DNA from: Spodoptera frugiperda
Lineage: Eukaryota > Arthropoda > Insecta > Lepidoptera > Noctuidae
Direction of reading: 5' to 3'
DNA length: 64,000 bases
Assembly (NCBI RefSeq): GCF_023101765.2
Contig: NC_064231.1
Location: 3,052,501-3,116,500, forward strand
Part shown: piece by piece, positions 47,493-59,947 of the stretch
How positions within the stretch are numbered: the stretch's first letter is position 1
Layout of the letters: each line of letters opens with the position of its first letter
The notes under the pieces: model-generated
Told to the model about the DNA's origin: nothing
The model's input: the letters and a program-made list of their open reading frames with translations, nothing else
The model's database searches: none
Program-made: the position numbers and the translations under genes

Positions 47493-49639
47493 GTCTTTTA
47501 AATCCCAAGAGTTTATATTAGAAATGTTCAATAAAGACTCTATTATACCTGTCTCAGTCCTTCTGACAAACGATTTTTAAAATAAAAGCAGTCAATTTGC
47601 ATACTATATACTACTGGTTACTGAAACAATATAAAAATCAAAATATTCTACACTGAATGAAGTATTATTTTGGCATAAAACAGTTTTACTATACGACACT
47701 CAATTTACGAGTGGTGACAATCGTTGAGCAAGCGACGCAACGGTCGGTCCGCCATTTTACGAGTATTACTCAATATCGTAAAATTACACATTGCGAACAA
47801 TTCCGCTCAAGTGATAACTGACAACTTCAAGTGGGGACTGTGCAAACATTCTGTATTAAAACACATACAGACTCCTTGTACCAAGGTTTTGTTGTTTGGA
47901 CTTTAAGAGTCTTAAAATAGAATTGAAAATCTTTTGAAGGAGCTTGGGTAATTGGTGTAGCTTGATGTGCTTGTACCGAGTATGTTTGTATGAAATTATG
48001 ACATTGGTTGTTTGCGTGTAATTTTGCAATATGTTAATTTATATATTGGAGCGATAGGTTTTTGCAATAGGAACAAAAATTGGTACACTTCAAAATTCAT
48101 ATAGAAAGAATTAACACTTAAAATGAGATAATATCCTTCTTACACGGTCGAGTAAAACTACGTTAAATAATTAGGATACTTTTAATAATAAATGATTGTA
48201 AAGATGAGCTACAAAAGCCTGTGCATTTGTTCTCGCTAATCTGTGAAATGGCTGGACCAATTTCAGACTTTTATTGGCCGGTAGCTGATGTACTAAATAG
48301 TAACTTTTCGTTATCATTATCCGTAATCCACGTAAGTAAATACGCAGACATCAGCTAGTATAATATAATGTAATTCTACATCATATTGCCTCGATGTTAA
48401 CTATCAATATTCTTTAAGATATTTTTAAAGCAGTTCATTTATTGCACATTCAAGAACATATATCTAATCGATAACAAGTTGCAAATGAGATGTCCTTGCA
48501 ATTATCGATATAAACAGTACACTAGCACTGTTGACAATTTTCAATACACAACTGAATAAATAAATGAAGCAATACAGCTAGCTATTTGCAGACTTGGGTT
48601 AAGGTCTGGTTGATAATAAATGCTTTGTTTTCGACATAAAGATAGGTTTAAAGAATAAAAAAAAATGGGACTGCAATAATACCCTTATGTGTTATTACTG
48701 AAATACTATAGAGTTTTAGAAATTGACACCTGAATACTAAAGTTAATGTTAACGGTGTACACTAAAGTTAAATAAATTAAAAATAAATAAAGGTTATTAC
48801 ATAAAGATTTAAAAAAAATATTTGACAAATAAACCAAATAAAGTAAAATTGAAACATAATTGAACCCTATTTTAGTTTAAAAGCATTTGGAAAATAATAC
48901 CGGAGTACTGATGCTCAAATTAAGTGAATGGTGAAATATGTACTGATACTACACTAAATTAACGGTTAACATATTTCACCATAGATACTACGAGCAAAAC
49001 CAGCCCAAACAAATGACCATCAATATCAAGTAAATCTCAATTGTATAGCCAATTCAATCCCTTTGTCTCATACAGACAAAACCCGAATATTCTCACCAAT
49101 TTTCAATACAATTTACATAAAACTTCTCACGTGAATCTAGTTAATTTAGTGCTAAGGTGAAAAACCTAGGCTGTTCAGATTCCACTCACGTACCTAATAT
49201 CTGAAACTGGAATGGTTCTTGGCTTTCCTCAGTTCGCAGTCTTTCTAAGGGAAACGATGCTTTGAATCATACGGCATAAGTTATAGGCAGTTAGCGATTA
49301 GGATGTTTTAGAATGAATAGAAAAGAAAATAATTATAGGTAGTTTTTTGGGCTATGGACTGATGTCGGTTAAATTAGGGTTGATAATGAGAAAAGCAGAA
49401 TCGTCCGCTTAATAGAAATAATTGACGTAGGTAATAACGATGCCGAGACGTAGTAATTTTGAAAGACAGTTAGTCAAAAATTCTTTTAGAATAAAAAGCA
49501 GCTACAAATGCATATTATTTCATCATGAAGACACATGCATTGTCTTATACCAGATGAAAGCATCATTAGAAATTCGAATAAGAACTAGAGGCCCAGGTTT
49601 ATTTACCACTAATATAAATATAAAAGTGTCATGTGTTAA
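47493..49639. other. No gene seen
   Basis: AT-rich. The 60-codon frame at 47724-47906 begins in a slightly GC-richer stretch (GACGCAACGGTCGGTCCGCC) but shows no family resemblance. Confidence 0.45.
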
Positions 49640-49770
49640 TCCAGACTAAATGTACCCCTGTTCCAAATTTTATTCCGATACCTTCAGCCGTTGTAACGTG
49701 ATTGAGTAACAAACATACACGTAATCACACAAACTCACAAAAGTTTGGATTTATAATTATTTATTAGTAT
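49640..49770 (+). mobile_element. Non-autonomous retroelement 3' tail
   Basis: Shares ACCCCTGTTCCAAATTTTAT, TCAGCCGTTGTAACGTGATT and a TTTATAATTATTTATTAGTA end with the tails at 16430 and 5072. The 69-codon frame ending here (49440-49649) runs into it; I do not recognise that frame. Confidence 0.6.
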
Positions 49771-51774
49771 ATACACCTAATGGTCTGTGTTGAATAACAC
49801 TGTATACTAAATCTAATTTACTCAAAGCAAATCTAATTTAACTACCGTTCCTAACTTGGTACCCCCTTAAGCCCTAGGCTGAGTTGATGTGGTGTCCTCT
49901 TACTTTCACCACGGGCTCGGTATCACTCAAATCTGCCATCTCATTAGAATAACCCTCGAAGGGACAGCGACATGGTGTTTTAATCTGTTCCGATAATATC
50001 CAATGGTTTATGGAACAAATATTAGCTTTAATAAGGAAACCAATTCAGTACAGACTGCTAATGTCTAACTTTCTCAAGTAAATGATAATGGGATATTCTT
50101 GGCATGGTACTGATGACATTATTTTAATTAATTGGTATTGGACGTGGACACTTGGAAGAAAGTAGGAAAGGTAAATGGTGAAGACAGATATGGAGACGAA
50201 TAATGTTTTAAGGATACTGAATTAGAAATGAATAATCAATTCGGTGTTGATAAAGGTGCTTAAGAGAATGATTTCATAGCTTGAAAGTATGTGATGCTAA
50301 TTTATTTGATAATGAACCTTATGTTCATTCTCAGTACCTAATAAAGAGATAGAGTCATAACAGACCACCTACTGGAAACTTTTGCTTTCAACTTGTTAAT
50401 GTATAATGCATTCTCATCACATTGTCTTTTTGCCTTCATCCTTGCGTAAAGGCGTGTCTACACTAAGCTTAATGTCAGCCTCTGATGACTTGATGACAGC
50501 GAATGGGAGCTGTGTCGTATCGCTTTCCATACATTAACGTAATGGTATATCGTCGGGCCATTGTCAATGCGAACGCTAAAATGTATGGGATACTGTTTCT
50601 AGATGCCAGTCTAGACTAGGAAAACTAATGGTCTAGGTATTTAACGAAGTGAAACTTCTACGTCTAAAGAAGATGTTAAAAAGAAGAACCCTTTACTATA
50701 CTATCAGGCATCAAGGAAAAGAGTTGCCTAAGTTCTAACACAAAAACAAACTTGAAATAAGGAAAATCAATCTTATTCCAATAACGTAAAGTTATAACAA
50801 AATTGAATTTGTTACACTTAAAAATTAAGTGAAACTTGTACCTCACAAGGCTTTGAGGCCTTGACAAAAGCAATTAGCAATGTCAACCTTCTAATTTTTC
50901 ATTGACAAGTCGACGACGGCCATAACTATTATGTCGACATCATTTAGATGAATATCTTGTGGACGGCAGAAGGCGTTACATGAGAACAGTAAGGGACATC
51001 AAGATTGACAGAAATGTCACGGCTTGATGGGCCTTTATTAAGGTTCTGACAAAAATACAAAGGCAGAGTAGTGGCTGGAGAAGTTATACAGTAAGTTATA
51101 AAAAAAAACATTAATGCTTTATTTATTTTTTAAGAAGAAAGTATGGGAATTTCAAACGCGAATGGATCGGAAAGCTTCAAGTAATATTCTAAGTAATTAT
51201 TCAAGTGTAACGTCAATGGTTTTTGCACAAATTTAGTAATGAGGTCCAAAGGTCTAATCAGTGTAAAATACGAGTGACTTAATTTGAACACATGAATTAC
51301 TCAATCGATTTTGATGGTGTTTTAGGACAGATAGATGAAGCCCTGGAGACGATTACAGATATATTTTTTTAAGCAAACTAATACTAAAGCAGTAGATATC
51401 TACCTACCATAACAGCTGATTCTACAAAACCTTGAAAACTAAAAAAATCTCCGTGTAAATGATATTTAATTCTAGACGAATTGTCATCAAAACGTCGTGT
51501 TTACCAGCAATAAGTAAGTAATGTACTTAAACCAGGATGTATTGTTTAAAATGTATACTTACCATTTGAATACGGAAATTATCATGGACCACAAACTGTA
51601 GTTTTTGTTGTTAAAATATAAATGTTGACGTAACTGTGTGACAAATGATATTTATTCTGTTTGTTAGATGGAAATCGTGAATTTACTTATTTAGGTATAC
51701 GTTAAATAGTTTTTGACGAATTTGTCTGTTTACTTTTCGTTAGTTATCTCTTATGAACTTTTTGAATGTTATAA
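49771..51774. other. No gene seen
   Basis: AT-rich. A weak inverted repeat (TTCCATACATT / AATGTATGGGA) spans 50525-50590, and AAGGCTTTGAGGCCTT occurs at 50847. Both may be remains of old elements. Confidence 0.45.
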
Positions 51775-52052
51775 GCCGGTAAACGAGCAGAGGGATCACC
51801 TGATGGTAAGCAATCGCCACCACCCATGGAAACCCGAAACACTAGAGGCGTTACAAGTGCATTGCTGGCCTTTTGGGGGTTAGGAATTTAAGGGTTGTTG
51901 GGGAATCGGGGATTGGGAAAAGATTGGTACCTCTCTCGCACAATGAAAAACAGCGCAAGCGTTGTTTCACGTCGGTTTTCTATGAGGCTGTGGTATCACT
52001 CCGGTCGAGGTGGCCTATTCGTGCCAAAGCATGGCTATCCCACACTTAAAAA
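51775..52052 (-). mobile_element. Dispersed repeat (family C), minus strand
   Basis: Reverse orientation: TAAGCCGGTAAACGAGCAGA at the left and GTGCCAAAGCATGGCTATCC at the right. It keeps the AGCGCAAGCGTTGTTTCACG block. The plus-strand opening 51895-52122 lies in the repeat and is not a gene. Confidence 0.75.
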
Positions 52053-52329
52053 TAAACTTCCGGGTAAGAATGAGATTAGACATAATTTTTTACTAAGATT
52101 TAAACTTAAAAAGTATCTGTAAACATTGAATCGAATGAGAATTTGGGTTGAAGTTACAAAAACCTGTAAAGTTTTACAACGTTATACCTAAAGTTAGTTT
52201 TTACTTTTTCTTTCAGTATGTTCTTTTTTAAACTTGATAAATGGATTCAAAGTCCATGTAGCTTAATAATACCTGCATTAGGTGTTTATTTATCATCTAA
52301 TATATATTTTTTGTCTTGTGTATCCGAAC

Positions 52330-52650
52330 AATAGGGATGACGGGGTACGAAAATAAAATAAAAACCTATTTAAGCCGTCTGTTAGGTAATGAAAAAATAT
52401 TAGTCATGACTTTTTTATTTTGAAAAAAGACAACAATTTTTTTTTTAAATAAAACGAATCAAAGTTTAGGAGTGGGAGCAAATACGTCATTTCTACGAGT
52501 AAAATGTACCTATATATAACATCACGCTATATTTCAAATCCATATATCTTCGAAAGTATTTGTTTCTGTAATAAAATAAAAAAATACGTCTCTAATATTT
52601 TAAAATAACCTACAGGACGGACATTCGATTAAAAATTAGTCATCTACCCT
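52330..52650. repeat. Dispersed repeat shared with 12120-12455
   Basis: Contains AGGGATGACGGGGTACGAAA, CGTCTGTTAGGTAATGAAAA, ATATATCTTCGAAAGTATTT and TCTCTAATATTTTAAAATAA. The last two are the reverse complement of blocks in the 12120 copy. Confidence 0.4.
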
Positions 52651-53466
52651 ATTGAATAATTACTAGGCATGCTTGATCAGGGTCAACAAATTACATCTTA
52701 GAAATGAGCATATCAAACAAACAGCAGGTAACTAAAATTACATGATTAATAAATTAAAGACATCTAATATAACCTTTTTGTGTCAAGCACCTGACAACGA
52801 AGGGTTTGACAAGACCTTGTCAACATAAATGACGTCACGTTACACATGCCAAATAATCTTATGTCATTATTATTTCAACCTTGCCAGTATTATAATTTTA
52901 TTTTATTAATATTATTTTTGTATAAATGAATGAATGACAAATTGATTGGCTAAGCAGCTCTCGTTGTTTCAAGTGTACAGTCAACCATATGTAAATAGTC
53001 GAAGTGCAATTGAATATAACCTTTATTTTTCAAGTGGTAAAGTTGAAGTTTGCTTGTGCTACAAGTATAGTTGTATTGTGGTATACTGTATTTCGCTTTT
53101 GTTTAAGGTCGTTTTGTGTTTTTCATTTGTTTGTTTGTTTGTTGGTTCATTTGTATTGAAGATGTGTGAGGATGACGTCATATTTGTAATGATTGTTTAT
53201 GAAGTCTAACCTTCATAATTACAGTTTATAACAGCTAGGTAAATAAAATATTGATTCAATGCACCTATAAATAAAGTAAATTTTACCTACATCGGAACTT
53301 TATGAAACTTTTAGTTTAAGCAACACGATTAGATAGATTACTTAGATTTAGCAGAAAAAATTGATACCTAACAAAAAACATTGTCTTCAATTTCACAGAA
53401 ATTCGTAAATCGTTAACCGTTCAATTTTTAACCATTTCTCTTTTAAAATAACTTTTAAATTTATTT
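52651..53466. other. No gene seen
   Basis: AT-rich. The 87-codon frame at 52946-53209 is cysteine- and valine-rich but has no recognisable domain and is probably chance. Confidence 0.45.
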
Positions 53467-53766
53467 ATCATCATCAAGCCTATACGTAACCACTGCTGAC
53501 CAAAAACCTCTTTTCACAGAGAGAAGGTTTGAGCATTAATCACCACGCTTGCTCAATGCGGGTTGGCGATTTCAAACTTATATAATTAGAAATTATAACC
53601 CCAGGTTTCCTCACGATGTTAACTTTCTACGCCGTTTGTCAGTGGTGTCTAAATAATCTTAGAGAGTACATATAATTCAGAAAAAGTCTCATACTTGCCG
53701 TTGGTGGGTTTCGAAACCGCATCCTCATGGATGAGGAACGTCTTAAACCTCCGGGTCACCACGACT
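53467..53766 (-). mobile_element. tRNA-derived SINE (family 1)
   Basis: Minus-strand copy of the family at 179 and 62619. Its 3' tail (TCATCATCAAGCCTAT on the plus strand) is at the left. The tRNA-like head with a box B-like GGTTTCGAAAC is at the right, near 53706-53716. Confidence 0.8.
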
Positions 53767-54094
53767 CGTTTACCTAAACTTATTAGGTACCTACCTACAA
53801 ACTATCCTCCTCGTAATAATCCTCCTCTCATAATAATAATCGTTTAACATCTAAAACCCATGGCTAGCCCCATAAAAGTACGTTTTACTTTACTACGGTT
53901 GTATGACGACCTTGAAAGCACTCCCTTGCCGTGTCGACAACCCCATAGTACGCGCCTTGGGATTACTGCACCATGCTACTCTTTATGGCGCACGATACGA
54001 CCACGACCCGATTTTATGTTGATTAAATTGATACGATATTTATTTTACTGGTGGAGTTTTTAAAGTAGGTAGTTAATATCACTACATAGTATAA

Positions 54095-54283
54095 AACAAA
54101 GTCGCTATTTTTGTCTGTTTGTCTGTATGCTTAAATCTTTAAAATTACGCAACAGATTTTGATGCGGTTTTTTGTAATAGGTAGAGTGATTCAAGAGGAA
54201 GGTTTATATGTATAATACAGGCATAATATATCACCAATGCACCCATGCGAAGCTGGGGCGGGTCGCTAGTTTTATATAAAAAA
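54095..54283. mobile_element. Dispersed lepidopteran repeat tail
   Basis: TTTTGATGCGGTTTTTTGTA, GAGTGATTCAAGAGGAAGGT and CCCATGCGAAGCTGGGGCGG followed by GTCGCTAGTTTT. I know this block as a frequent repeat in moth genomes but cannot assign a class. Confidence 0.55.
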
Positions 54284-55008
54284 GAAAATGTAATGAAAAT
54301 TGTAAATAAGAATATAAGACAATACAAGTATGCACTTAACTTTTTTATTTCAATAGTTACAAAGTGTATTTTATATTGCACCTCTGCTGCATGAGCATTA
54401 ATTGCTGGCGGGAAGGCGGTGCTGCACACCGCATGCTAAAAATACATCTATAAGCGGAATGAAAACTAAAAATCTATTGTATTGTTAGTGTTGCATGGAT
54501 TTCCGCAAAGTAGTTCCTGATTCTATTCTATTTCTGTAAATTATCATAAAATAAATTTTTATTTCTCTTTTCAACTCTGATATAAGCGCAAAGATTGTTT
54601 ATTTTATATGAAGTGCTTTAATTATTATAGAGATACTGAGATACAGAGGAACTACGGTCAAAATATTCATTTCAGTAGGTAATCGAGGAAGATGTGCCTA
54701 TAGATTTTAATGTGACGAAATAGGTATGTACTTCATCGGATCGTAAGTTTTTCTACAGTAACGATGTGACAAAAATAGCTGAAGGCAAAAAAAATCTATT
54801 ACACCAGTAGACACAAAAAATCCAAACACAGTTATTCAATTTACAGCATTAAACTTATACCTACTAATATCATATGACTCACTTGACGGTCCCACGAGTA
54901 TTATTTACTAATTGAACATACTAACAAAGTAAATACCTAAATGGTAACTATGTATATTTATATATAGTAACATAGATTATATTATGTATTACTATATATG
55001 ACGATGTC

Positions 55009-55295
55009 TGCCTCGTTGGTCGAGTGGTTGTAAGTGCGATTGTAGGACAAAAGGTCTCGGGTTCGATTCCTCAGTCGGGCAAAAGTATTACTAGGTTTTT
55101 TTCGGGTTTTCGAAAATTTCTCAGTAGTAGCACGGAGTCTGGAACTGTGCCCAGTATATGGCTATAGGCTCACCCCCTATTACATGGGACTTATAACACA
55201 AATTGTGAAAAGTGGGTGTATGTTGTTCAGCGGCACGTGGACTTATGTGCACGTCTGCCTACCCCTTCGGGGATAAATGGCGTGACATTGTATAT
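55009..55295 (+). mobile_element. tRNA-derived SINE (family 2)
   Basis: Close relative of the copy at 46678, with box A-like TGGTCGAGTGGTTGTAAGTG and box B-like GGTTCGATTCC, and a full-length body ending at GGGGATAAATGGCGTGAC. A 25-base direct repeat flanks it at some distance (54955-54979 and 55323-55347). Confidence 0.85.
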
Positions 55296-55347
55296 AATAT
55301 ATAAGTACTTACTTCTCAACTATATTTATAAATAGTAACATAGATTA

Positions 55348-56454
55348 AAAATAATTCAATTCGTGACATTGACATTTAGTATTTAAAACTAAACAAAATG
55401 GTATCTGAATTAGGCAATAAATGAACTTGCAACAGACCACGCGCATGCGTGCGTGACTTTTTAAAAACTAGTGACTGACAAGACATGTTTAGTTTAGGCT
55501 ATCTAGTAATTCTAATTTTTTTCAACCGGTTTCCTGGACTAGAAAGCTAGATTATTTGTTAAGTGTATTTTTAATTCATTTCACTTTGGCTACTTATCGA
55601 CATTGACATGCCTATGTCATTAGGCTAATGATATTTTCTAACTCGGTTGCCTATAACAAAAGTAAGAATATATTAGTCTTACTTTATAATACGTAAAATA
55701 ACATAGGTTATGCTAAAAATTAATCCATTTATGCTCAATTTATAATTTACATCACCATAATCCGAAATTCCTTCTTCAAAATTTCGCAACCATTCAAGAT
55801 ATATTGCATCTTCTAAATTTAAATTTATTTTATAACATCATAGTGTAAAGCCGCCATACGAAAGTGATTCATATTACTACATAGCATAAGGTATAAAATT
55901 TAATTCGATTAAAGTTTTGAACAAAATAAATTCTCCACACAATGTTTTTTTTTTTTTAATTTCAACCAGAATATTAGACTGTGACTTTTTTAATACTAAT
56001 CAAGTTTAACGTTCCACGTTTAAAATCTATAAACACTGATTGGCAGATTTTTTATGCTATTATAGAAAAAACTAAATGGTCGTTAGTACTGGTTGTGACT
56101 GCAAAAAACTGGCTGTGAAAATGCGAACGGTTTCATAAAGTTTTTATTGCAAATTATTACTTATACATTGCACAGGGCATACAGAAATAAATAGTATAGT
56201 TTCATCGTTAACTAGGTAGGTTTTACAGAACAATTTTATTGAGGTATGTATTTTTAGTATTAGACTTTTATTACTGTCAAAGTGTCAACTGATACGTAAC
56301 TAGTCATAATAGTTTTTTTTTGCCAAACCCAGGTATCAATATCGGAGCTTCACAACACATTATCAAAAACATTAAAAAAAAACTATGTATAAGTATTTAC
56401 AAAAAGAAAATAACACGAAACATCAACACTACCAACGCGTTCCAATAAATTTAA
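55348..56454. other. No feature seen
   Basis: AT-rich, with a 13-base T-run near 55945 and no coding signal. Confidence 0.5.
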
Positions 56455-56640
56455 ATTCAATTATGGAACATCGCGAGCAGTCGTGTAGTGTAAAGCACCC
56501 ATCAGACGGGAGGCACAGACGCGGGATGCGATCGATACTCCCGTCTGCAACCCCGCACTGCGGCCTGACCTTGCACCCGCGTTACTATCGCAGCTTTGCG
56601 TAAACTGCAGTTACGGTCCGTCTGAGTTTGCTTTAGTAAT
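56455..56640. other. GC-rich patch, unassigned
   Basis: A patch of about 180 bases (AGACGGGAGGCACAGACGCG, ACCCCGCACTGCGGCCTGAC), much GC-richer than the surrounding kilobases and partly palindromic (CAGACGGGAG / CTCCCGTCTG). It is crossed by a 72-codon plus-strand opening (56385-56603) whose start lies in AT-rich sequence. It may be a decayed MITE or a small CpG-rich regulatory patch. Confidence 0.3.
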
Positions 56641-59600
56641 AGGTACGTAGGTACCAACTGTTTGGTAGACTGTTTGCAAAAGGTGGTTTAAGAAAATTGT
56701 TCGATAAAAATGGTTGTGTTAGAACTATGTTGGTGATTGTAAGGTTTGTAGTTTAGAAGTATTGAGGTACATAGATATAGGATGTACCTATATATAGAAC
56801 TTTTGATAAAAGTTCCTGATGTTAGACGCTATTTAAAGATGACTTTAAGTTACGACTTTAGTAATACTTTAAGACTTTAGTAATAATATGAATTATTGCT
56901 TACCCTTTGTTCTTTTACCCCTTGTTTCTTCCGAAATGACGAATAAAAGACAAGATTTTCAATTATAGAAGTTTTAAATTTAATTTTTATTGTAATATTT
57001 TTAAACAGGCAAAAATAAAACGCTATGTCCTTTTAGGTACCTGTTTTTGGCATAAACATAGTGTTCATTGGAGTAAGAACAAAATGAATAAGTACTTGCA
57101 TTTGGCACAAACACTATGCTTGTCAAGGTAAACTTAGACTATTTTAAGTCTTCCAAACTGAACCTAAAATTATTTGGTATAGAGATTCTTTTCGTATGGC
57201 AATTTTGTTAATAGAATTGGGTACGCAGTCAGTACTTAATTATGTATTTTGAGCTATTTGAAATCTAGTGTTGTCGGATGCCAAAGTTTTGGAAACAAAT
57301 GGCACTTGATAAAGAAAATTGGGATTTATTAAACAAACACAGGGCTACATAGTTCTATGTGTTTAACACTAATCCTCAAATAAATAAATTACATACAGTT
57401 TAGTAAACATCAGATCGAACCGTAGAACATTCACACGTTTGAAAAAATAAGGCAGACCAAAGTGGTCACCAAGATGTGTCCCCCATAGTACAACTCCCAC
57501 ACTACTATGAACAAACAAAACGTTTAATAGAAGAAAAAACGATTTTGTTAAAAGCCGTGACTTTTGAAGTACATACATAGGCAAACCAGGTTTGTTTTCT
57601 TAAACTTTCGAGCTCGACACACTTAGTATGCCGTCTCCGTACCATCAGAGACACCGTACAGCTAATTACCATGGCAATTGTACAAATTACATCGTACCAC
57701 CGTTTGTGAGGGAAACAGTTGATATCTCTTTTTGATGGCACACCTTACAATGTAAGAAAACTGGCTCAGAATAAGGAATAGTACATCCTGTAGCAATTAA
57801 AGGCAAATAAGTATTAATAATTTACGAGTTTAAAAATATTATTGGAAAATGGCTACGTTAATGCATTGTCAAACAAATTGAATCGATTTATTTTACCTAG
57901 GTGTAAGATAGCTAATAGATAAAACCTCTATTATTAGTACATTTTCATACTTACATAGGGGCTCCAATGTCGCAAATTATGTGGATGGAAAATTTTAATA
58001 TGCTCAAGGAAAATATAACTGTAAAAACGTTTAACTCTATTATTTGCTTAAATGTAAAACAGACATCCCATAATGCAATGTTTTGTTGAAGAATTTCGAC
58101 TCTTGTGCGTTTGTTGTGGTATCTACAAGGGCGAAATTTAGTAACTTAAGTGACTTGAGTTCTCTAACCACTTTCGTTTAGCGAATACTTTGCCGCCGTG
58201 AGGAATTTCCACGACGAAATGACATAGACCCTTTTCTATGTTGCAAACTCTTAACCATTATTACAATAATGAAATTCACGAAACAATATCTATTATAAAG
58301 TTATATAACCTTACATAACTGGTACTTTTGAGACAAAAACGTAATTTTTTGTCGGAAAAATCGTAATAAGTAAGTATATGTAGACAATTCATGATTTTAA
58401 CAAGCATATCTCCATCTTTTAGAACTTAGTGTTTCGTAACCCTACATTTTCATTGAGGAGAATAGTAAAATGGTATAAAAAACTGCGATTGTCCTGTTAA
58501 AACAATGGTTGGTCGCGCGTCGTTGGATGCGATTAAACGACCTTGGCCATCGACATTTCCGTAGCGTGAGTCATGTCGTGCGATTTTTTTGTAGCAAAGT
58601 CGACGTGGTGTCGATTACTTGAAATGTGTCTTTAAAGCGATTGTTTTTGTATTTCCGTCGTTATCTTGTATTTAATGAGTTTTTATTTAAGTTAGTTAGT
58701 AGGTATTAAGCTTTTTGATTGTTCCTGCTACGTGGTAAATTCATCAGAATATGGTTAATTTCCTATAAGTGGTCATTGCGTTTAAAAATGGTTATCTAAC
58801 ACATTCTCCATGTACAGACTACAGGACATGTACTTACACTCTAAGATCAGTCTATTCTATCATTCTATAACATATCCTCGTGTCTGGGAACTTACAACTT
58901 TGTGCTCTGCAGTTGAATTGACGCCCACTAGACCAATGAGATAGTCTTATAAAAATATAAAAAGTTAAACTAAGTAAGTAAACTAACTAAACTACTAACT
59001 GTATAATGTATTGGTGTAAGCTGTAAAATTATGCATGTTTTTTTTTAAATAAATAAAGTACGTGTATAACTCTTAATTACATAAAATAATATATCTGTGT
59101 TTCACAAAGTTTCTTATTAAAAATGTCTTTGTTTTATAAACGTATTCAGACTATTCAGCATTATTCTATCCAGACAGACAGACAGACAGACACTTTTAAT
59201 CGAGTTTTCATTCATTGAATCCTATGAATGAGTCTGGTAGAAGATTTAATTTTATATTATCATAATTTATAGGAACTTTTTCTTTTTATTTATTCATTAT
59301 GTTCTTGTGGTTAAAGCTTGAAGATGTTGAGAGGGGTTTGAAATTCTATAAAACTTTTTAGTTAAAATCTCGTTATCTGTCGCCAATATTGGAGTGTTAA
59401 ATAAAACTAAATTGACATTTTTATTTATATATTTTTCTATTGAGACTTTCTATAATAGACAGAATGTTTTAGTATGGAGCTTATTGTAGTATCTTTTATT
59501 TGGACTTGGTGTCAAAACTCAATTTATATATCGCCAAAGCTATCGGTTAATAAAAGCCGGAGAGACTTTGAAACTGGTCGTTGAATGTTTTATAGACTAA

Positions 59601-59947
59601 CTTTTACTCTACGATGGTCGTTCAATTAAACGATGTATTTGTTAACATACTGCGACGATGTCCTAAGTCATTACACAATGATAATAATTTTAGTTGAAAC
59701 ACTGGCATTTACACCTGACAGCAGTACCTACACAATATTCTATTGACAGTTTTGTTTCACAATATTCTATAGACAATTAACATTTTATAGCTGTTTCGAC
59801 AAATTGTTTGTTAAAGGTAAATAGTACAAATATATATAAAATACCTATATAAACCTAAGAAACGAGGTATTTGTGAAATACCAAGATATATAGAAATACG
59901 AAATAGTTAATGTTTAGGTAAATGTTAACTGGACATTATTTTTAATT
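56641..59947. other. No gene seen
   Basis: About 3.3 kb of AT-rich sequence. Frames at 57369-57741 on the minus strand overlap each other and lack domains. A mildly GC-richer stretch at 58500-58620 has no open frame. Confidence 0.45.
59171..59192. repeat. (CAGA)n microsatellite
   Basis: Five tandem CAGA units. Confidence 0.9.
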
